From the NCBI GenBank assembly GCA_039566865.1, contig CM076961.1, positions 14,903,501 to 14,967,500 of the forward strand: a stretch of DNA of 64,000 nt, written 5' to 3'. The notes under the pieces are model-generated. The model did no database searches. It was given only the letters and a program-made list of their open reading frames with translations, and was not told where the DNA came from. A program made the translations under genes and the position numbers. Numbering within the stretch: position 1 is the stretch's first letter; every line of letters starts with the position of its first letter. Source of the DNA: Aurelia coerulea (Eukaryota; Cnidaria; Scyphozoa; Semaeostomeae; Ulmaridae). Shown here one piece after another: positions 1-12,045 of the stretch.

Positions 1-438
1 TGCAGAGTACCTGCTATGTAGCACACGCTTCTTATTTTCAATAACAAAAGAGTGAACACCTGTGGATTGAAGTTGACCTGGCTGATGCAAAATTTCTCAT
101 CACACGAAACTGTTGTTAAGTTTGGCAAAACTGTTGGAGAATTTATCCTAAACACTAAACGCACTCCCCGTCAAGGAGTTCGACGAGGAAAAATGTCCAC
201 ACTTTTTAAAAAAGAGCTGCCATGATGAGCCTCCTTATCCATATTTTGCGGGAAATATGAATTTCAAGTAGACAGCCTCATTTTCAGTATGAGATTTAGC
301 GCCATGTGGTTTCTTGTTCTCTTTGTCTGTTGATCGATCGTTCGATCGCATGCTGTTATGGCCTCGATCAACGTTCTAAAGTGCCATTCGTCAGTATGCT
401 GATAAACCAGCTGCAGGGCCTGGAAGATTAAGGGCGTG
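1..438. other. 5' flank of the methyltransferase gene
   Basis: No coding signal was recognised. A stop codon at 403-405 lies in frame with the methyltransferase, so the open frame cannot run much further upstream. I see no convincing TATA box. Confidence 0.5.
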
Positions 439-1791
439 ATGAAGGAAAGAAATTTCAAAACCATGGAGAACTTAGCATGGAAGAAGGTTTCTCTTACATC
501 CGTAGTTTTGATCGGAATCCTATGGCCTTGCCTCGCGCAATGGTGGTCAGGGCTTCCTTGGTTTTTATTTCCATTGGTCATTTGTTTGTTGGATGCTCTG
601 TCTTTCGTCGCTCTTTTGGTTTTGTGGAATTACGTTTCGGTTTACAAAAACGAAAGAAGCAAGATTAGTGATTTCATCGAATTCAAGGACCCAGAGTTGA
701 AGAAAAAATACGAAGGACGATTTATTCCAGTGCAGGTACTTTATGAATCTTATGCTGACGATAAACTCGTTTTTAAAATCGACACGTTAAAGGCACTTGA
801 AGCGCGGGATAAATTCTCAACCAACCGGTTACTATGGTGGCATGTGAAATTTTTCTTCTGCAACTTTCTCCCAGAGATGTTCTTCCATACGAAAATTCAA
901 GACACGGATCAAGTTCGGGACCATTACGATAGAGGCAATGATTTCTATGAATCTTTCCTTGGCCCCATCATGATCTACACATCAGGGATAAAGAAAAGAC
1001 CACATGATACTCTGGAAGAAATGCAGGAGAATAAGTTGGCAGGAGTTTGTGAAAAGCTACAATTGAATGAAAGAGATACACTCCTCGATATCGGTTGTGG
1101 TTGGGGAACACTGCTGAACTATGCTGTTGAAAATCATAACGTTCGGGGTATCGGCATAACATTGGCAAAGAACCAAGTTGAATGGGCAGAAAGAGTTTCT
1201 CAAGAGAAAGGAATCTCCGATGGCACATCATTTCTCTGCTTGGACTATCGTGATATTCCAAGAACAAAGTACAGCAAAATTTCATGCCTCGAAATGGCCG
1301 AGCATGTCGGTGTGAAGAATTTTGGCAGCTTCATGAGCCAGGTTTATGACATGTTGGAAGACGATGGTATATTCTTTCTTCAGATAGCAGGCCTGAGAAG
1401 AGCTTGGCAATGGGAAGATTTCGTCTGGGGTTTGTTCATGGATAAGTATATCTTTCCAGGGGCAGATGCAAGCTGTCCTCTTGGATTCGTGATAGCCCAC
1501 CTGGAAGCAGCAGGCTTTGAAATCCAGTCAAGTGATACCATCGGCATTCACTACTCGCACACCATCAATCATTGGTACAACAATTGGATCAAAGACGAAG
1601 CCAAGAGCAAAATGGAAGGCAAGTATGGAGAGAGGTTGTGCCGAATTTGGGAGATATTCCTCGCCTGGTCGACTATCATCGCAAGACAAGGTAATTCGAC
1701 CTGCTTTCAAATTGTTTGTCACAAGAATCTCAACAGGTACGATAGAAATCGATTCATCAAGCATCAAGTGAAAAATTCTGTCTTTGGGTAA
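439..1791 (+). CDS. Membrane-anchored CFA-family SAM methyltransferase, probably sphingolipid C9-methyltransferase-like
   Basis: An uninterrupted 450-codon frame with no introns. Residues about 18-36 and 41-66 are two hydrophobic segments that would anchor it in a membrane. The rest is a cyclopropane-fatty-acid-synthase fold: HYDRGNDFY (162-170), SAM-binding motif I LLDIGCGWG (215-223), GITLAKNQ (238-245), DYRDIP (269-274), LEMAEHVG (284-291) and IHYSHT (370-375). The stretch FLQIAGLR...GLFMDKYIFPGADAS...LGFV (313-351) is the hallmark of fungal sphingolipid C9-methyltransferases, which methylate the sphingoid base of glucosylceramides from SAM at the ER. Where E. coli CFA synthase has the bicarbonate-ligand Cys, this protein has YTSGI (180-184), as I recall the fungal enzymes do, which favours methylation over ring formation. 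9-Methyl sphingoid bases are known from sea anemones and starfish, so the role is plausible but inferred. The ATG at 463 has a better Kozak context (ACCATGG) and may be the true start; both keep the membrane segments. The fungal family is about 500 aa. Confidence 0.9.
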   Translation: MKERNFKTMENLAWKKVSLTSVVLIGILWPCLAQWWSGLPWFLFPLVICLLDALSFVALLVLWNYVSVYKNERSKISDFIEFKDPELKKKYEGRFIPVQVLYESYADDKLVFKIDTLKALEARDKFSTNRLLWWHVKFFFCNFLPEMFFHTKIQDTDQVRDHYDRGNDFYESFLGPIMIYTSGIKKRPHDTLEEMQENKLAGVCEKLQLNERDTLLDIGCGWGTLLNYAVENHNVRGIGITLAKNQVEWAERVSQEKGISDGTSFLCLDYRDIPRTKYSKISCLEMAEHVGVKNFGSFMSQVYDMLEDDGIFFLQIAGLRRAWQWEDFVWGLFMDKYIFPGADASCPLGFVIAHLEAAGFEIQSSDTIGIHYSHTINHWYNNWIKDEAKSKMEGKYGERLCRIWEIFLAWSTIIARQGNSTCFQIVCHKNLNRYDRNRFIKHQVKNSVFG

Positions 1792-1921
1792 GAATTTTCA
1801 AAATGACTTTCTTGACTTTGTTTGTGTGATTGCTTCCATAACTTATAAATTAACCAATCTTTTGTCTATTTCATCCTTTGTTCCTGATGGGAATTAAAAA
1901 TTCACCAATAATTTGTTTCCT

Positions 1922-1927
1922 AATAAA
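1922..1927 (+). promoter_or_regulatory. Candidate polyadenylation signal AATAAA
   Basis: The hexamer lies 131 bases after the methyltransferase stop, in AT-rich sequence. It is the first canonical hexamer seen downstream. Placement is inferred from position only. Confidence 0.4.
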
Positions 1928-2794
1928 ATGTTATTTTTGGACATTTGTTCCCTTGCTCCCAGGCTACTTTCACTAATGTTCCCTTGTTCCCACCATAAAA
2001 ATCCTCAGTCGCCTCTGTTCCCTAAAAACCCCAGGAGGGTCTCTTCAGCGCCCTAATCAACCTTTAATTCAGCTTAGGATTTTATGAATTTTTCTAATTA
2101 AAGGGTTTGCATAAGGTTAAGGCTTGTATTTGCAATGAGCAAATAAATATCACATTGCATTCACATTGAAGTTGCACATGTTTCCTTGACAATGGATAGC
2201 CAAAGAAACAATGCTGTGTCTGAGTTTACCTATTTATTACCACAACATTTACCACAGGCACAGCACATCTCTTCAAAAGAGAAAATCTATGATTCCACAA
2301 GGGCAAAGTCCATTTCATCTAAGAACCACTTCAGCATTGCTGTGGTAAACACAGGAAGCCCATATTATAGTTTATTCCAAAAATGTTTTATTTAAAAAAT
2401 ATTTTGCTCAAAAAAATATTTTCTCTTTTTTCATTATATCCTGTGTTATTTTCTTACACTTTTCCAACATGTTATCTGTGAAATAAATATTTTTTCGAGA
2501 GAGCACAAGGATCTCGCACACATTGGAAAGGCCTAAGGAGAGCAGCACATGATAGAATGAAGAAAGAGAAAATATTTTTTGAATAAATAATCTTTTACCA
2601 AACTTAAATAGGTTTACACAGGAAATCGTCCAGTCACCACAAATGTTGATTATCTACATGATAATCACATGATAAAGTCAACAAATGACTTGCTTGTTTT
2701 GACAAGTTGTGGCAGGCCAAAGTTGATCTTTGTACTCCTGGTAGCATTGTATCATACAGGTCAAGTCAGTGCAATACCTTGGTGCAAATGATTG

Positions 2795-3051
2795 CCTGCA
2801 CAAAAATACAAGGCTAAACAGGCCAATGTTTAGCCTTGTAGCGGGGATTATGACCTTGTTATAACCTTGTCCTTACCTTCCTAAAATTACAAGGCTATCA
2901 GTAACATTCTAAGTTACAACCAGTCTAACACAAGGCTTCCACAAGGCTAATTATCATTTTTCAAGCCATTTACAAGGTTAAAGCAAGGCTTTTCTAGGCT
3001 AGAAAAAGGTTACAAGGCCATAACTACAAGGCTCTTGTGTTTTTGTACAGG
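2795..3051. mobile_element. Fold-back MITE rich in ACAAGGCT motifs
   Basis: The ends are imperfect inverted repeats: CCTGCACAAAAATACAAGG on the left and the complement of CTTGTGTTTTTGTACAGG on the right. Between them ACAAGGCT or its complement recurs roughly nine times, so the element looks built from a short motif. No target-site duplication was evident. Confidence 0.6.
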
Positions 3052-4578
3052 TGGAATAAAATTCCATAGATGTAAAAAGATCACCATCTGTTAAAAGTTT
3101 TCACCAGAAGCTTAAAGCCTATCTCTTTGAAAAAATATTACCAATGCCTGATTAAACAGAAGTTTTGTCTTTATTTCCATCAATTTTTATCTGAATGAAC
3201 CAACTGATATGAGCCTGATGTGAGCAAGCAATTAGTTATACAATGTTAATGAAAAAGGGGGTGCTCTCTCCTCTTGTTTAACTATTAAGAGAAGAAATTC
3301 GCTGCATACAATATTCTATAATTCCACCCTTAGTTTATTAATTTTTGTATCATCTGTTGTATTTTAGTTACGTCAGATTTAGTTTTCTTTTTTGTTGAAT
3401 GTATGATATTGTATGCAATGGAATTTTAAAATGATGATGAACTGAATTGAACTATTATCAAAAACGACTGCTTACATCAGCCTTATCATGTTTGTCTCAA
3501 CTGTATACAAAATGGTGCCATGTTGAAAATAGGAAGCAATGCTTATTTTGTTAACACAGGCTAGGTATGTAACTTGTGCCCCTTGGAGCTACTTCTGAGC
3601 ATTCTTTTGCTGACTTTGAAAGAGGGGAGATCCCAAAGGCAACTGCCCAAAGGGGGCTAGAGGGGGACCTAGTATATGAACTGATGTGAAATATTTACCA
3701 GAAAGGTAGAAACAGTTGCTTTTTTTCCCAAAAGCTACTGAACACAAGAGGGGCTCCACCTGCTTATCCATAGGTACATCATTTATGAAGCAAACACCCC
3801 ATTAAGACCAACTCTATGTATTCATCCTGAATGATATACCTTCATAAAAATTGTGGACAATGTCAGTTGGCCCAAAAGAGAATAAACTGATGAGTCAAAT
3901 TTAGCAGAAAGTTAAAAACAGTTATGTTTCCTATCACAGGCAAGTAGGCTTAGCCCCCCTCTGGATGCCCCCCTCACCATGCTTATCCCCAAAGTGAAAT
4001 CAGTTAATCAAGGAAATTGGGTTGTTTGATGGCACAGGCAGGTCCTGTGCTTCACTACCCTTAAATTACAGCCTAAAAGATCTTGCAGATGCTTACTAAA
4101 GTCTCCATCAGGGTGCTGGAATGGGGGAAGGGGGGGGGGGGATTTACAACATTGCCTTTGCATAAACAAAAAGCCATTTCTGACTTTAGGAGCCTTTTCA
4201 ATAAAGATTGCCCTTGGAAAAAACATTGAACTGTGCTGCATTGTCAAGCACATTTGCCAAATAAGGTAAAATGATATTAGGCAATGGTACGTGTTAATTT
4301 CTCTCTCTGTCTCTCTTATGTCATTGCATTATTAATTTGATTAATTTCATCATGTATGTTTTTACTATGGAATGCCAAAGCCAAACAAATTAATTTATTT
4401 TGTGTGGTTGCTACTAGGCCTGTCCACCCAAGGTCGAATAATCCCCATTCAGTTATCTGATCACTATTCAAATAGCAGTGAAGCGAAACAATTATTCACT
4501 GCCAGCCAAATAGTCTGAATAGCGCGAATATTCGGATTGAATGACCAGTTGAATAGATTGATTATTGAGACAGTTTGA

Positions 4579-4972
4579 CTACACATATTTTACATTTTTC
4601 ATAAGAAACTACCCATAAGAAACTGAACTCTCAGATCGCCAAAAAATTAAGAAACTCCAGTACTGGGAAAATAAAAGTTAAGAAACCATTTACTTTTATA
4701 AAGGAAATGCATGACATATTTTTACTTTACTTTCACTTATTTCCTGTATCATATTACTTGTCAGGTACTTGAGTTATGTCTAAACATTGGACAGGTTTAA
4801 AAAACCTCCTTCTGAAATGTCCACTGAGGGCATACCGGTAGTGAATACAAAGATTGTTATGGAACCTCTAAGAAACTCGTAAGAAACTCTGAGAACTCAA
4901 AACCTGATAATTTTTAGAAACTTTCAGTGCTGGCCCAAATTCTTAGTTTCTTATGAAAAAAAATAGGTGTAG
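4579..4972. mobile_element. Fold-back MITE, AAGAAACT family, copy 1
   Basis: The ends CTACACATATTTTACATT and complement CCTACACCTATTTTTTTT both lead into CATAAGAAACTA. AAGAAACT or AGAAACT recurs through the interior. Copy 2 is at 7383-7772. Pieces of the same family are at 11995-12120 (split by another element), 15190-15300 and 15850-16165. Confidence 0.65.
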
Positions 4973-5936
4973 GCGACCAGTTGGAATACAAAATGATCAG
5001 TCAAAGAAACTGAATAGCAGGTTGACACAGTGAATAATCAAATAAAATGACAAGCAAATATTGCAAATATTGGGAATAGTGTAACTGATTGAATGGATCA
5101 AATTGTCGTGTCTAGACAGTGGGTGGATAGCAAGACAAGGGGCAGTGGCAAGCATATTATTGTGTAAAAGAATGAGGTATTGTTAGGCTGTTGTATTCCT
5201 CTGCTTTACTCCATGGTATTGCCATTTTATTGGTAAATAATTTACAGAATGAGATTGGAATGCACAGAATGATAATAAAAGTTTACAAATGATAATGGAA
5301 CTTTACAAAATGATAATGGAAATAGCAAATGAAAATATAGCTAGAGTGTACAGAATGATGATATAACTTCATAAAATGATAATCTAGTAACCACAGAAAT
5401 TAGATTAATTTGTTTGGCTTTGGCACTCCATATTTTACTCCCATTTTCCAGAGTCTTCTGTTATGAACTTAGCCTCCTTTATGATAATATTTGGTGTAAC
5501 TTTAGTTTTCAATCGAGTTATTAGATTTTATCAGCCCAAGTTCGAATTGACTGCTATATTTGCACACTACTGGTCGGTCAGTGCTGAGTATTTTGAATTG
5601 TGGCTTTATGTTATTGAGAAGGGAGGGGAGGGGCCACCAAAGTGAGATAGGCCTATTTCTCTCACCCATCAATTCACCTGACAGCTCAATAAATACTTCC
5701 CTTGCAGAAATTAATACATCACATACTACATACCAAATAAGGGCCCTACTGTAACTACCTACCAACACATTGCTGGATGGTAAGGTCTAGCCTATACGCG
5801 AAATACATTTTGAAAGCAGGCCGAAAAGCATAATAAATAGGCCTATGGCCTGAAACTGAAATTACATGTGAAAGCAGGCCCAGCGATAAATGAGTTTAAA
5901 AGTTGAATTATTGTCATATGAAGTAAAGTCACTCAC

Positions 5937-5999
5937 CTTTTTCAGAGTAAAAGCAGTTGTGAAAGAAAATGTTTCAGATCTTCTCTTCTTTCTCTTCAT
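5937..5999 (-). CDS. Candidate first coding exon of an unidentified gene
   Basis: On the minus strand an ATG at 5999 opens 21 codons, beginning MKRKKRRSETF and ending LKK. They end exactly at a strong splice donor, AAG followed by GTGAGT, at phase 0. The basic N-terminus would suit a nuclear or targeting sequence but proves nothing. I found no convincing following exon between here and the methyltransferase gene. A 63-base open stretch next to a good donor can occur by chance, so this is a candidate only. Confidence 0.3.
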
Positions 6000-7382
6000 A
6001 ACTGCCAGCGAGCAGCAGCTGTCAGCAACCTGAAGCAAAAAATTCCCGCCATTTCTAGGCTAGGCCCACAGGCCGCTCCAACCCAGGCCACTCTCTTCCC
6101 AAGCCTCTTCACAAAATGGCCTACGACAAAGCCAAAACATGGAACAAGAGCCCCCTGAATATTCCAGAATTGCAATCAAAAGACCAAAAAGTTGTTAGCA
6201 GTGAAACCTGGGGGGGGGGGGGTAACGCGGGGGGTAACCAGAACCCACAAACCTGCATCAAAATTTGTACAAACCCGGAAGCAAAAGCACACAAAACCCG
6301 AAGCTACATATTTGGACGAAAATTATCAATTTTTGCACGTATCTCTTCATCCTTCATCACCACCATTTCCACCGTTTTCACTTAAAAATGGCCAACCCGC
6401 AACTCCAAAGCTTTCTTCTGTCAGATACAAAGTTATATCTTATGCCCCCTACTGGATTGACATGATTGCTTCACGATTGCACGATTGCATGATTGCTGCA
6501 AGCGTGAGCCATGTGACAGACCTTTTAGTGTTCCATTGTCCATTTTTTAAGCTGGACAGCAAAGTTGAACATGCGATAAATCATCATGCAATATATAGTC
6601 AATTCGAAATTCGGTCACTGCGCCTGATTTATCAAAGTTAGTTAGTTATTAGTTATTGCCATGGCAACCTGGCTTTAGAACGTTCGCTAACCCTTAAATG
6701 TAACATTTGTTGAGTAATATAACAGTTTTGTGAAGTTTTATTGTTTAAAGCTGAAACGGGACTTGGAACTTTTTATCACTGATATCTCGTAAAATTTCTA
6801 GCTGTCAAAATTAATATATTGATGTTTAGATAGTTTTAGCAATTGTGTGGCAAATGAGCAAGCGAATAAGTTGCCTCAAGATATCGGGAAAAATTGAGAG
6901 GAGAAATTTACGAAATTAAATGTTCCTGCTCTGTTTTCAAGAGGAAGAATGACGCACATGGCCCCCTAGCATCTCAACAATCTTTCCTGTGACCAGTGAC
7001 AAGTGGCCAGCATTTTGGAAGTCCTATTAATTTTAATAATTAAACATAAGATCCTTTTGAATGATTACAAAGTCTGTCATGAGCCAAGCAAGCATAAGAA
7101 TATCTGAATATTGATTTCTTCATAACCCCAAATGATCGTGGATGCTGTTTTTAGCTACAGTCAGAGAGATGAGCGTTGCTGCTAAAGTCGCCTTCAATAG
7201 AAAGTCAAGCCCCTTGTATAAGAACGAGAATCGCCTCGCAAAAAATCAAAAGTAATTACTCCTCGTTTGCTCAGTTTGTGCATGAAACTATTGGTGCATC
7301 TGTCTCAAATCAGATGTCATGTGAGATTTACGATAACGCAAAATTACTTATTCAGAACCCTGCAGAACGTTCCAATTGTTAC
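6000..7382. other. No gene recognised
   Basis: A G-run at about 6210-6230 sits in GGGGGTAACGCGGGGGG sequence that resembles the ends of the G-run MITE family. The rest is unremarkable AT-rich DNA. The open frames around 6116-6641 overlap each other in several phases and look like chance. Confidence 0.5.
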
Positions 7383-7772
7383 TACACTCATTTTCTTAAT
7401 AAGAAACCCCTTATAAGAAACGGTAGGCTCAATTTTCGAAAGTTAAGAAACAACCCTACCTGAATTGAAAAAAGCTAAGAAATTTCTGTCATTTTCAGTT
7501 TTAATTTTCCTATCACACTCAAAAATATTTTGACATTGTACAGTTAAAGCAACTGTTTGGACAATATTTTGAGTGCGAATCATGTTATTTATTCGTTTTG
7601 AGATCTTACTAAGTAACTTGGGAGCCCTTTATACAAGACAAAATCAACTCTAAACTTCTGGCAATAAAAATATAAGAAACACGTAAGAAAGTTTTGGTAG
7701 CAAAATGGCCCAAAAATTTAAGAAACTGCCTACCAGCCCCGGACCTTAGTTTCTTATAAAAAAATGAGTGTA
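7383..7772. mobile_element. Fold-back MITE, AAGAAACT family, copy 2
   Basis: The left end TACACTCATTTTCTTA and the right end AAAAATGAGTGTA are inverted repeats, each followed inward by ATAAGAAAC or GTTTCTTAT. Further AAGAAA(C) motifs lie at 7440, 7480, 7675 and 7720. Same family as 4579-4972. Confidence 0.65.
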
Positions 7773-8380
7773 TTCGCGGGCATCTAATTTGAGACAAGCA
7801 GTCACGAAAATAACCTCTGTGCAGAATCGTATGCATGAAGATGTTTTGGTTCAGTGTGATCACGTGCCTTCCCCAGTCAATGGCGCCATTGTTTCCTGAG
7901 ATTCTGCACCGTTCCTCTCAACTTCACCTGCGACGTTTGCATCTGTAGCTGTGTAGGAGGGAGGTCCTTCTGGGTCCTTCTACCTTCAGTGATGCTGCGA
8001 ATACTACCCTCTGTGCAGGCCGCCGGTTACATCATCCTCTAAAGTTGACTTATTTGCATAATGAGTGCTATCAATAAGTGGCTAATGATGCGTTCGTTCT
8101 AGAAAACGATTGTTTTGACATAATTACGCTGCTAATGAAGTCAAGAACGTGCCAATTCTGGGTAAATTTGTTGTTGTGCCCGGGTAAACATCATGGTGAT
8201 TTATCCATCTTATGGTGTCAAATCTGTCTAACATGAAATAAGCCGACGTCAAATGTTGCTATAGGATCGCGGGAAACTTCTGTCTTGTGTGCGTTTTATG
8301 TGCGCTTTCTTTATTTCAGTGCCAATTAGCAGAGATAAAACGTTAATCAATCGCTTTAACGAGCGTGACGGAAGTGGGTT

Positions 8381-8411
<31 letters not shown>

Positions 8412-10010
8412 TACTTTCTGACTGACATCGAAGCCCCTTCTTAGATTACAAAGTGGACTTTGTAATCAAAAAGGAGAAGTTCCCTTTCATGGACACGTTG
8501 ACTCGATGTGGCTAGTAGTTAGCAATGAGCCAACTGGGTTGCATGTTTGCGTTTGGGCGATGAACCGTACAATGAATTCATTGCTGCTATCTGAAACCTG
8601 CTTAATTCTTAATGAAAATGGCCTAAATCAAATACAGAGAGGAACAACAAGGCTCTAGTATTGCTGATTCTAAAATGAAGATTTGTTTGGGGTCATTCAG
8701 AGACTATGTTCAGAGGAACCTTTCAATATGTAGGAGTCGCCCTGCTTGGCTCCTGGGTCACCCTTTGTGGACACCTTTACAAAGGTGCACCATAAAAATG
8801 AGTTGCAAATCTCCTTAACATATTAGAGCCCTTCGTGAACGGCAAAGTACTGTTGAGAAGGAAATCTCTTTTCATGAGCCTGGATTTGGGAGGATCTTTG
8901 CATGATCTAGCTCTCAAATAAAACTGTAGATCAGTGATTGTGTGGAGGTGGATTCACACGGGGTGTATTTTTCTTGACGCGCAAACTTAAAGACAAATGA
9001 CGGATATATAGCGCCTAGTTTAAAAATAGAACAAAAGATGGCTTAGTGCTTTCATTTGTCCAATTGATTTGCTAATCTCTCGATATCATCAAATACAATG
9101 GAATTCAATAGGTTATATTTAGATTGCCCAGGCCCCTGATTTAAGTCACCTTATATCTCCGTCATTTGTCTTTAACGTGGGCAGACGCGAGTAGCATAGG
9201 CATAATATCTTGTGGCACATCTTTCTTCGGACTGATTTCTGAAATGTCAAAAGGCAAGATCGTAGCTAAAGTTTCTTGCAAGCCAGTCAATTTGAAGAAT
9301 AGGTTATAGAGTTTACAGCAGTTTTTTCAAAGATGTAGAACCTATGCTGTTTACACCTGATTTTGCTCTTCCTTAAGCTGACACTGGTGGCATTTGGGAA
9401 GCGGCAATAGAAACGCATCATGTGTGAATACAGGCTTCCAATTTGAATGCAGCTTGAGGCTCTTATTCATTTGCCATATGGTAGTCTTAAAAAAGAAATA
9501 TGGTTGAAAAACGAAGGATTCTTATAAGCTAAGCTATTGTAATCAAGGTAAGTCGACGATAAAATTTATCATGAATAAATTATTGAACACATGAACCAAG
9601 TGACTTTATATCGGATTGGTTAATTGTGGTCGTGTAATGTGTTGCCGTTTTAACAGGATCAATAGACATATGGTAGGATCATACTTGCTCAATGCTGATT
9701 AGATGCATAACTTGGTCGCCAGTTATCAATGTACCGACAACAGATTGGTTACAATACCGTAAATCTTTACTTGTACCTATAAATAATACGCAGGACTTTG
9801 ACAGGGGCGTCACCAGCCCGGAAATTCTAGGTTGGAATTTATATCGAATTACGGAGCCATTGTCACTCAAAATCCTTTTGCTGGCATGCTACAATTTTAA
9901 AGTGTTTGAAAATCAAATGTGGCCTAACTCAACAAAAACTATAGATTCACAGTGTAGTAGTTGAACTGCTAAAAAGTTTCACTTTGGTTGAACTGTTCTA
10001 TCAGTGGGCA
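7773..10010. other. No gene recognised; TTTC microsatellite and a short hairpin
   Basis: A (TTTC)n run of about six units spans 8386-8411. A perfect 11-bp stem with a 2-base loop (GATTACAAAGT / ACTTTGTAATC) is at 8444-8467. Nothing else could be supported. Confidence 0.55.
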
Positions 10011-10312
10011 CCTACCTTGTAGGAACTGTGTTTATTCCCAATACTGTTTTCGTGACATGATACACAGAGTAATTACTGTCCTGTCAAGATGACGTAAGAA
10101 TAATTTTGTGGTTTCAAAGTCCGTTGTTGATGTATTATGAGATGAACTGTTATACGAGATGACCACAGGGAACCCAGACAGGTTGCATTTGCAAATCACT
10201 GTAACTAAAGAAAGTTTTCTTATGTTATACACGGATTAACAGCACAGCAGTTACTCTGTGTACTATGTCACGAAAACAGTTCTGGGAATAAACACAGTTC
10301 CTACAAGGTAGG
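10011..10312. mobile_element. Fold-back element with ~75-bp inverted ends
   Basis: The left arm begins CCTACCTTGTAGGAACTGTG and the right arm is its near-exact complement ending at 10312. The match continues through GTTTATTCCCA, TTTTCGTGACAT and ACACAGAGTAA. The ends also contain a small internal palindrome, CCTAC...GTAGG. No transposase is present. Confidence 0.75.
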
Positions 10313-10812
10313 CGCTCCTGTGTGGATCTTTAGTTTTCATTTAGGCCAAATTTCATTCTCAGACAGTTTCAAATTGTAATGTGCCCGCAAAGGACCCTGG
10401 GTGACGATGGTTCTTTAACTAGATTCAGACTTTCATGTGATCTCCCAAGAAATAGCTCTTCGGCTAGGATATTGTTCAAAATACAATTTTTCAGACCATA
10501 TGATCTCACCATGTCTTTCGCATAGAAATGAAACAAAAACGGTCATCTCTAAAATTCATTTGGTTCATGGTTAAAGAGTGGATAGAACTTCTCACTTTGT
10601 GCTAGTTTATGGGTTGAATGTAGGAACGTGTTAAGTCGACTTTCAATGTTACAGAAGTAAAAATGTTGCTATAGAAATTATTAGTTATCGATTTGTACCT
10701 TAAGTGCTTGTAGTAGGATTCAGTGATTCCTAAATATCCATTCGAGATTCATTGTTTATCGAGAAATTCGAAAATTGTGTTCATTTTTGTTTATTGCTTC
10801 TTGCATTGCATT

Positions 10813-10832
10813 GGGGGGGGGGGGGGGGGGGG
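10813..10832 (+). repeat. G20 homopolymer
   Basis: Twenty consecutive G, then T and five more G. It is prone to sequencing slippage and could form a quadruplex. Confidence 0.9.
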
Positions 10833-11017
10833 TGGGGGACAACTTTTGAAGACTATTCGTTAACAGTGATCTTTTGAGGCAGTGCAAAATACACAAAGTC
10901 AATTCTAGCTTGGCCCTCGTCGCGTGTTACCGTTATCTAAGTGCGCAAAGAATCAGTGTTAACCAAGAGTCAATTCCATTTTACGCTAAGAATCAAACGT
11001 TTTTACGCCGTTATGGC

Positions 11018-11099
11018 TGGACTTGCTACAAGTCCATCTTTTGGTCCATAATTTCCGTCTCTTTTCTACGAACCAAAATAGAGACTTGTAGCAAGTCCA
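11018..11099. mobile_element. 82-bp palindromic-end MITE with 9-bp TSD
   Basis: The ends TGGACTTGCTACAAGTCCA and its inverse flank a tiny interior that is itself inverted (ATCTTTTGGT / ACCAAAATAGA). Exact 9-bp direct repeats CGTTATGGC lie at 11009-11017 and 11100-11108. The end is itself a palindrome (GGACTTG / CAAGTCC). A 9-bp duplication is typical of Mutator-like (MULE) transposition. Same family: 38303-38388 and 47214-47420. Confidence 0.85.
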
Positions 11100-11120
11100 C
11101 GTTATGGCCTGATAACTAAC

Positions 11121-11778
11121 ATAGGGCGCAAAAACTTTAAAAAGGTCGGTGTAAAAAATTCTATTATCAATTTTCGGCAAACTTTAGATTTTTTTGAAAT
11201 AAATGGCATAGAAGGAACTAAGAGATTTTTGCTGTAAATCTGCCGTGGAAATTTATTGATATCTTGAGTAATTTCAAAATGGCGGCATTTATAAAATTGC
11301 AGGCTATGACATCATCAAATTTCTAAATCCTAACAGAAAAGCTACAGATTTTTGCTTGATACTGTAATATCCCCTGAAGGGATGGGCGAGAGGGCGTAAA
11401 CACAGTGACTGCTACATGCTTGGAGTCGATGCTGAACTAAACTAAAATCAATATCTAAGGTATTTACAACATACAACAGGTAGACCAAACTCTAAATATT
11501 ACAGCTACTATATTGTAGACCATCATGTTTTGAAGGTTATATCATTTTTCCTCTATTGGTTTAGGATTTACGATGACTTAAATTTTTTCAAAATTTTCCA
11601 TGATTTTTTTCAAAAATAATTGAATTGCTGCCATTTTGAAAAAATTAAGATAGCAAAAAACTTCCACGGCAAATTTACAGCAAAGGACCGTAAGTTCCTT
11701 TCAAGCCATTCAATGCAAAACAAAATGTGATAGAATTTTACACCCACCTTTTTAAAGATTTGAAAGATTTGAGCCCCC
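11121..11778. mobile_element. Fold-back MITE, ATAGGGC/AAGGTGGGTGTAAAA family, copy 1
   Basis: Ends ATAGGGCGCAAAAACTTTAA and the complement of TTTAAAGATTTGAAAGATTT. Both arms continue inward through the AAGGTCGGTGTAAA type sequence, a GGAACTTA segment, CTGTAAATCTGCCGTGGAAA and CAAAATGGCGGCA. The element is non-coding and can fold back over nearly its whole length. Other copies: 22486-23264, 24174-24667, 62836-63352, and partial pieces near 26150-26250 and 63400-63615. Confidence 0.75.
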
Positions 11779-12045
11779 TTCTTACGACTAGTCCTGAAAA
11801 TTTCGTAAGAAGGCTGCGTCGTCCTGGGAACTAGTTCTCATATCAGGCCACAACTTTCGAGAAGTGCAGTAACAGTTTGAAATTTCGACCAAAACAAAAC
11901 GAAAGAAAGCAAAAAAGCCAGACTGCGAAACAGGAGAAGAAAGATACCAATGAAATGAAGACAAGCAAGACAACGAAATACACTTTCACGTATTTTCTCT
12001 TATCAGAAACTCAGACTCTCAGATCGCCAAAAAATTAGGAAACTC

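Larger units (their letters stand above)
1928..5936. other. Intergenic, repeat-bearing, no gene recognised
   Basis: AT-rich sequence holding two fold-back elements (listed separately) and a G-run near 4128-4140. A loose inverted pair of AAATATTTT/AAAATATTTT segments lies near 2390-2420 and 2560-2580. I could not support any of the short open frames here as a gene. Downstream exons of the candidate exon at 5937-5999 should lie here if that gene is real, but I could not identify them. Confidence 0.5.

Noticed and set aside
6116..6641. Overlapping frames near a G-run
   Set aside because: Three phases are open over the same stretch and one includes a poly-Gly from the G-run; no motif.
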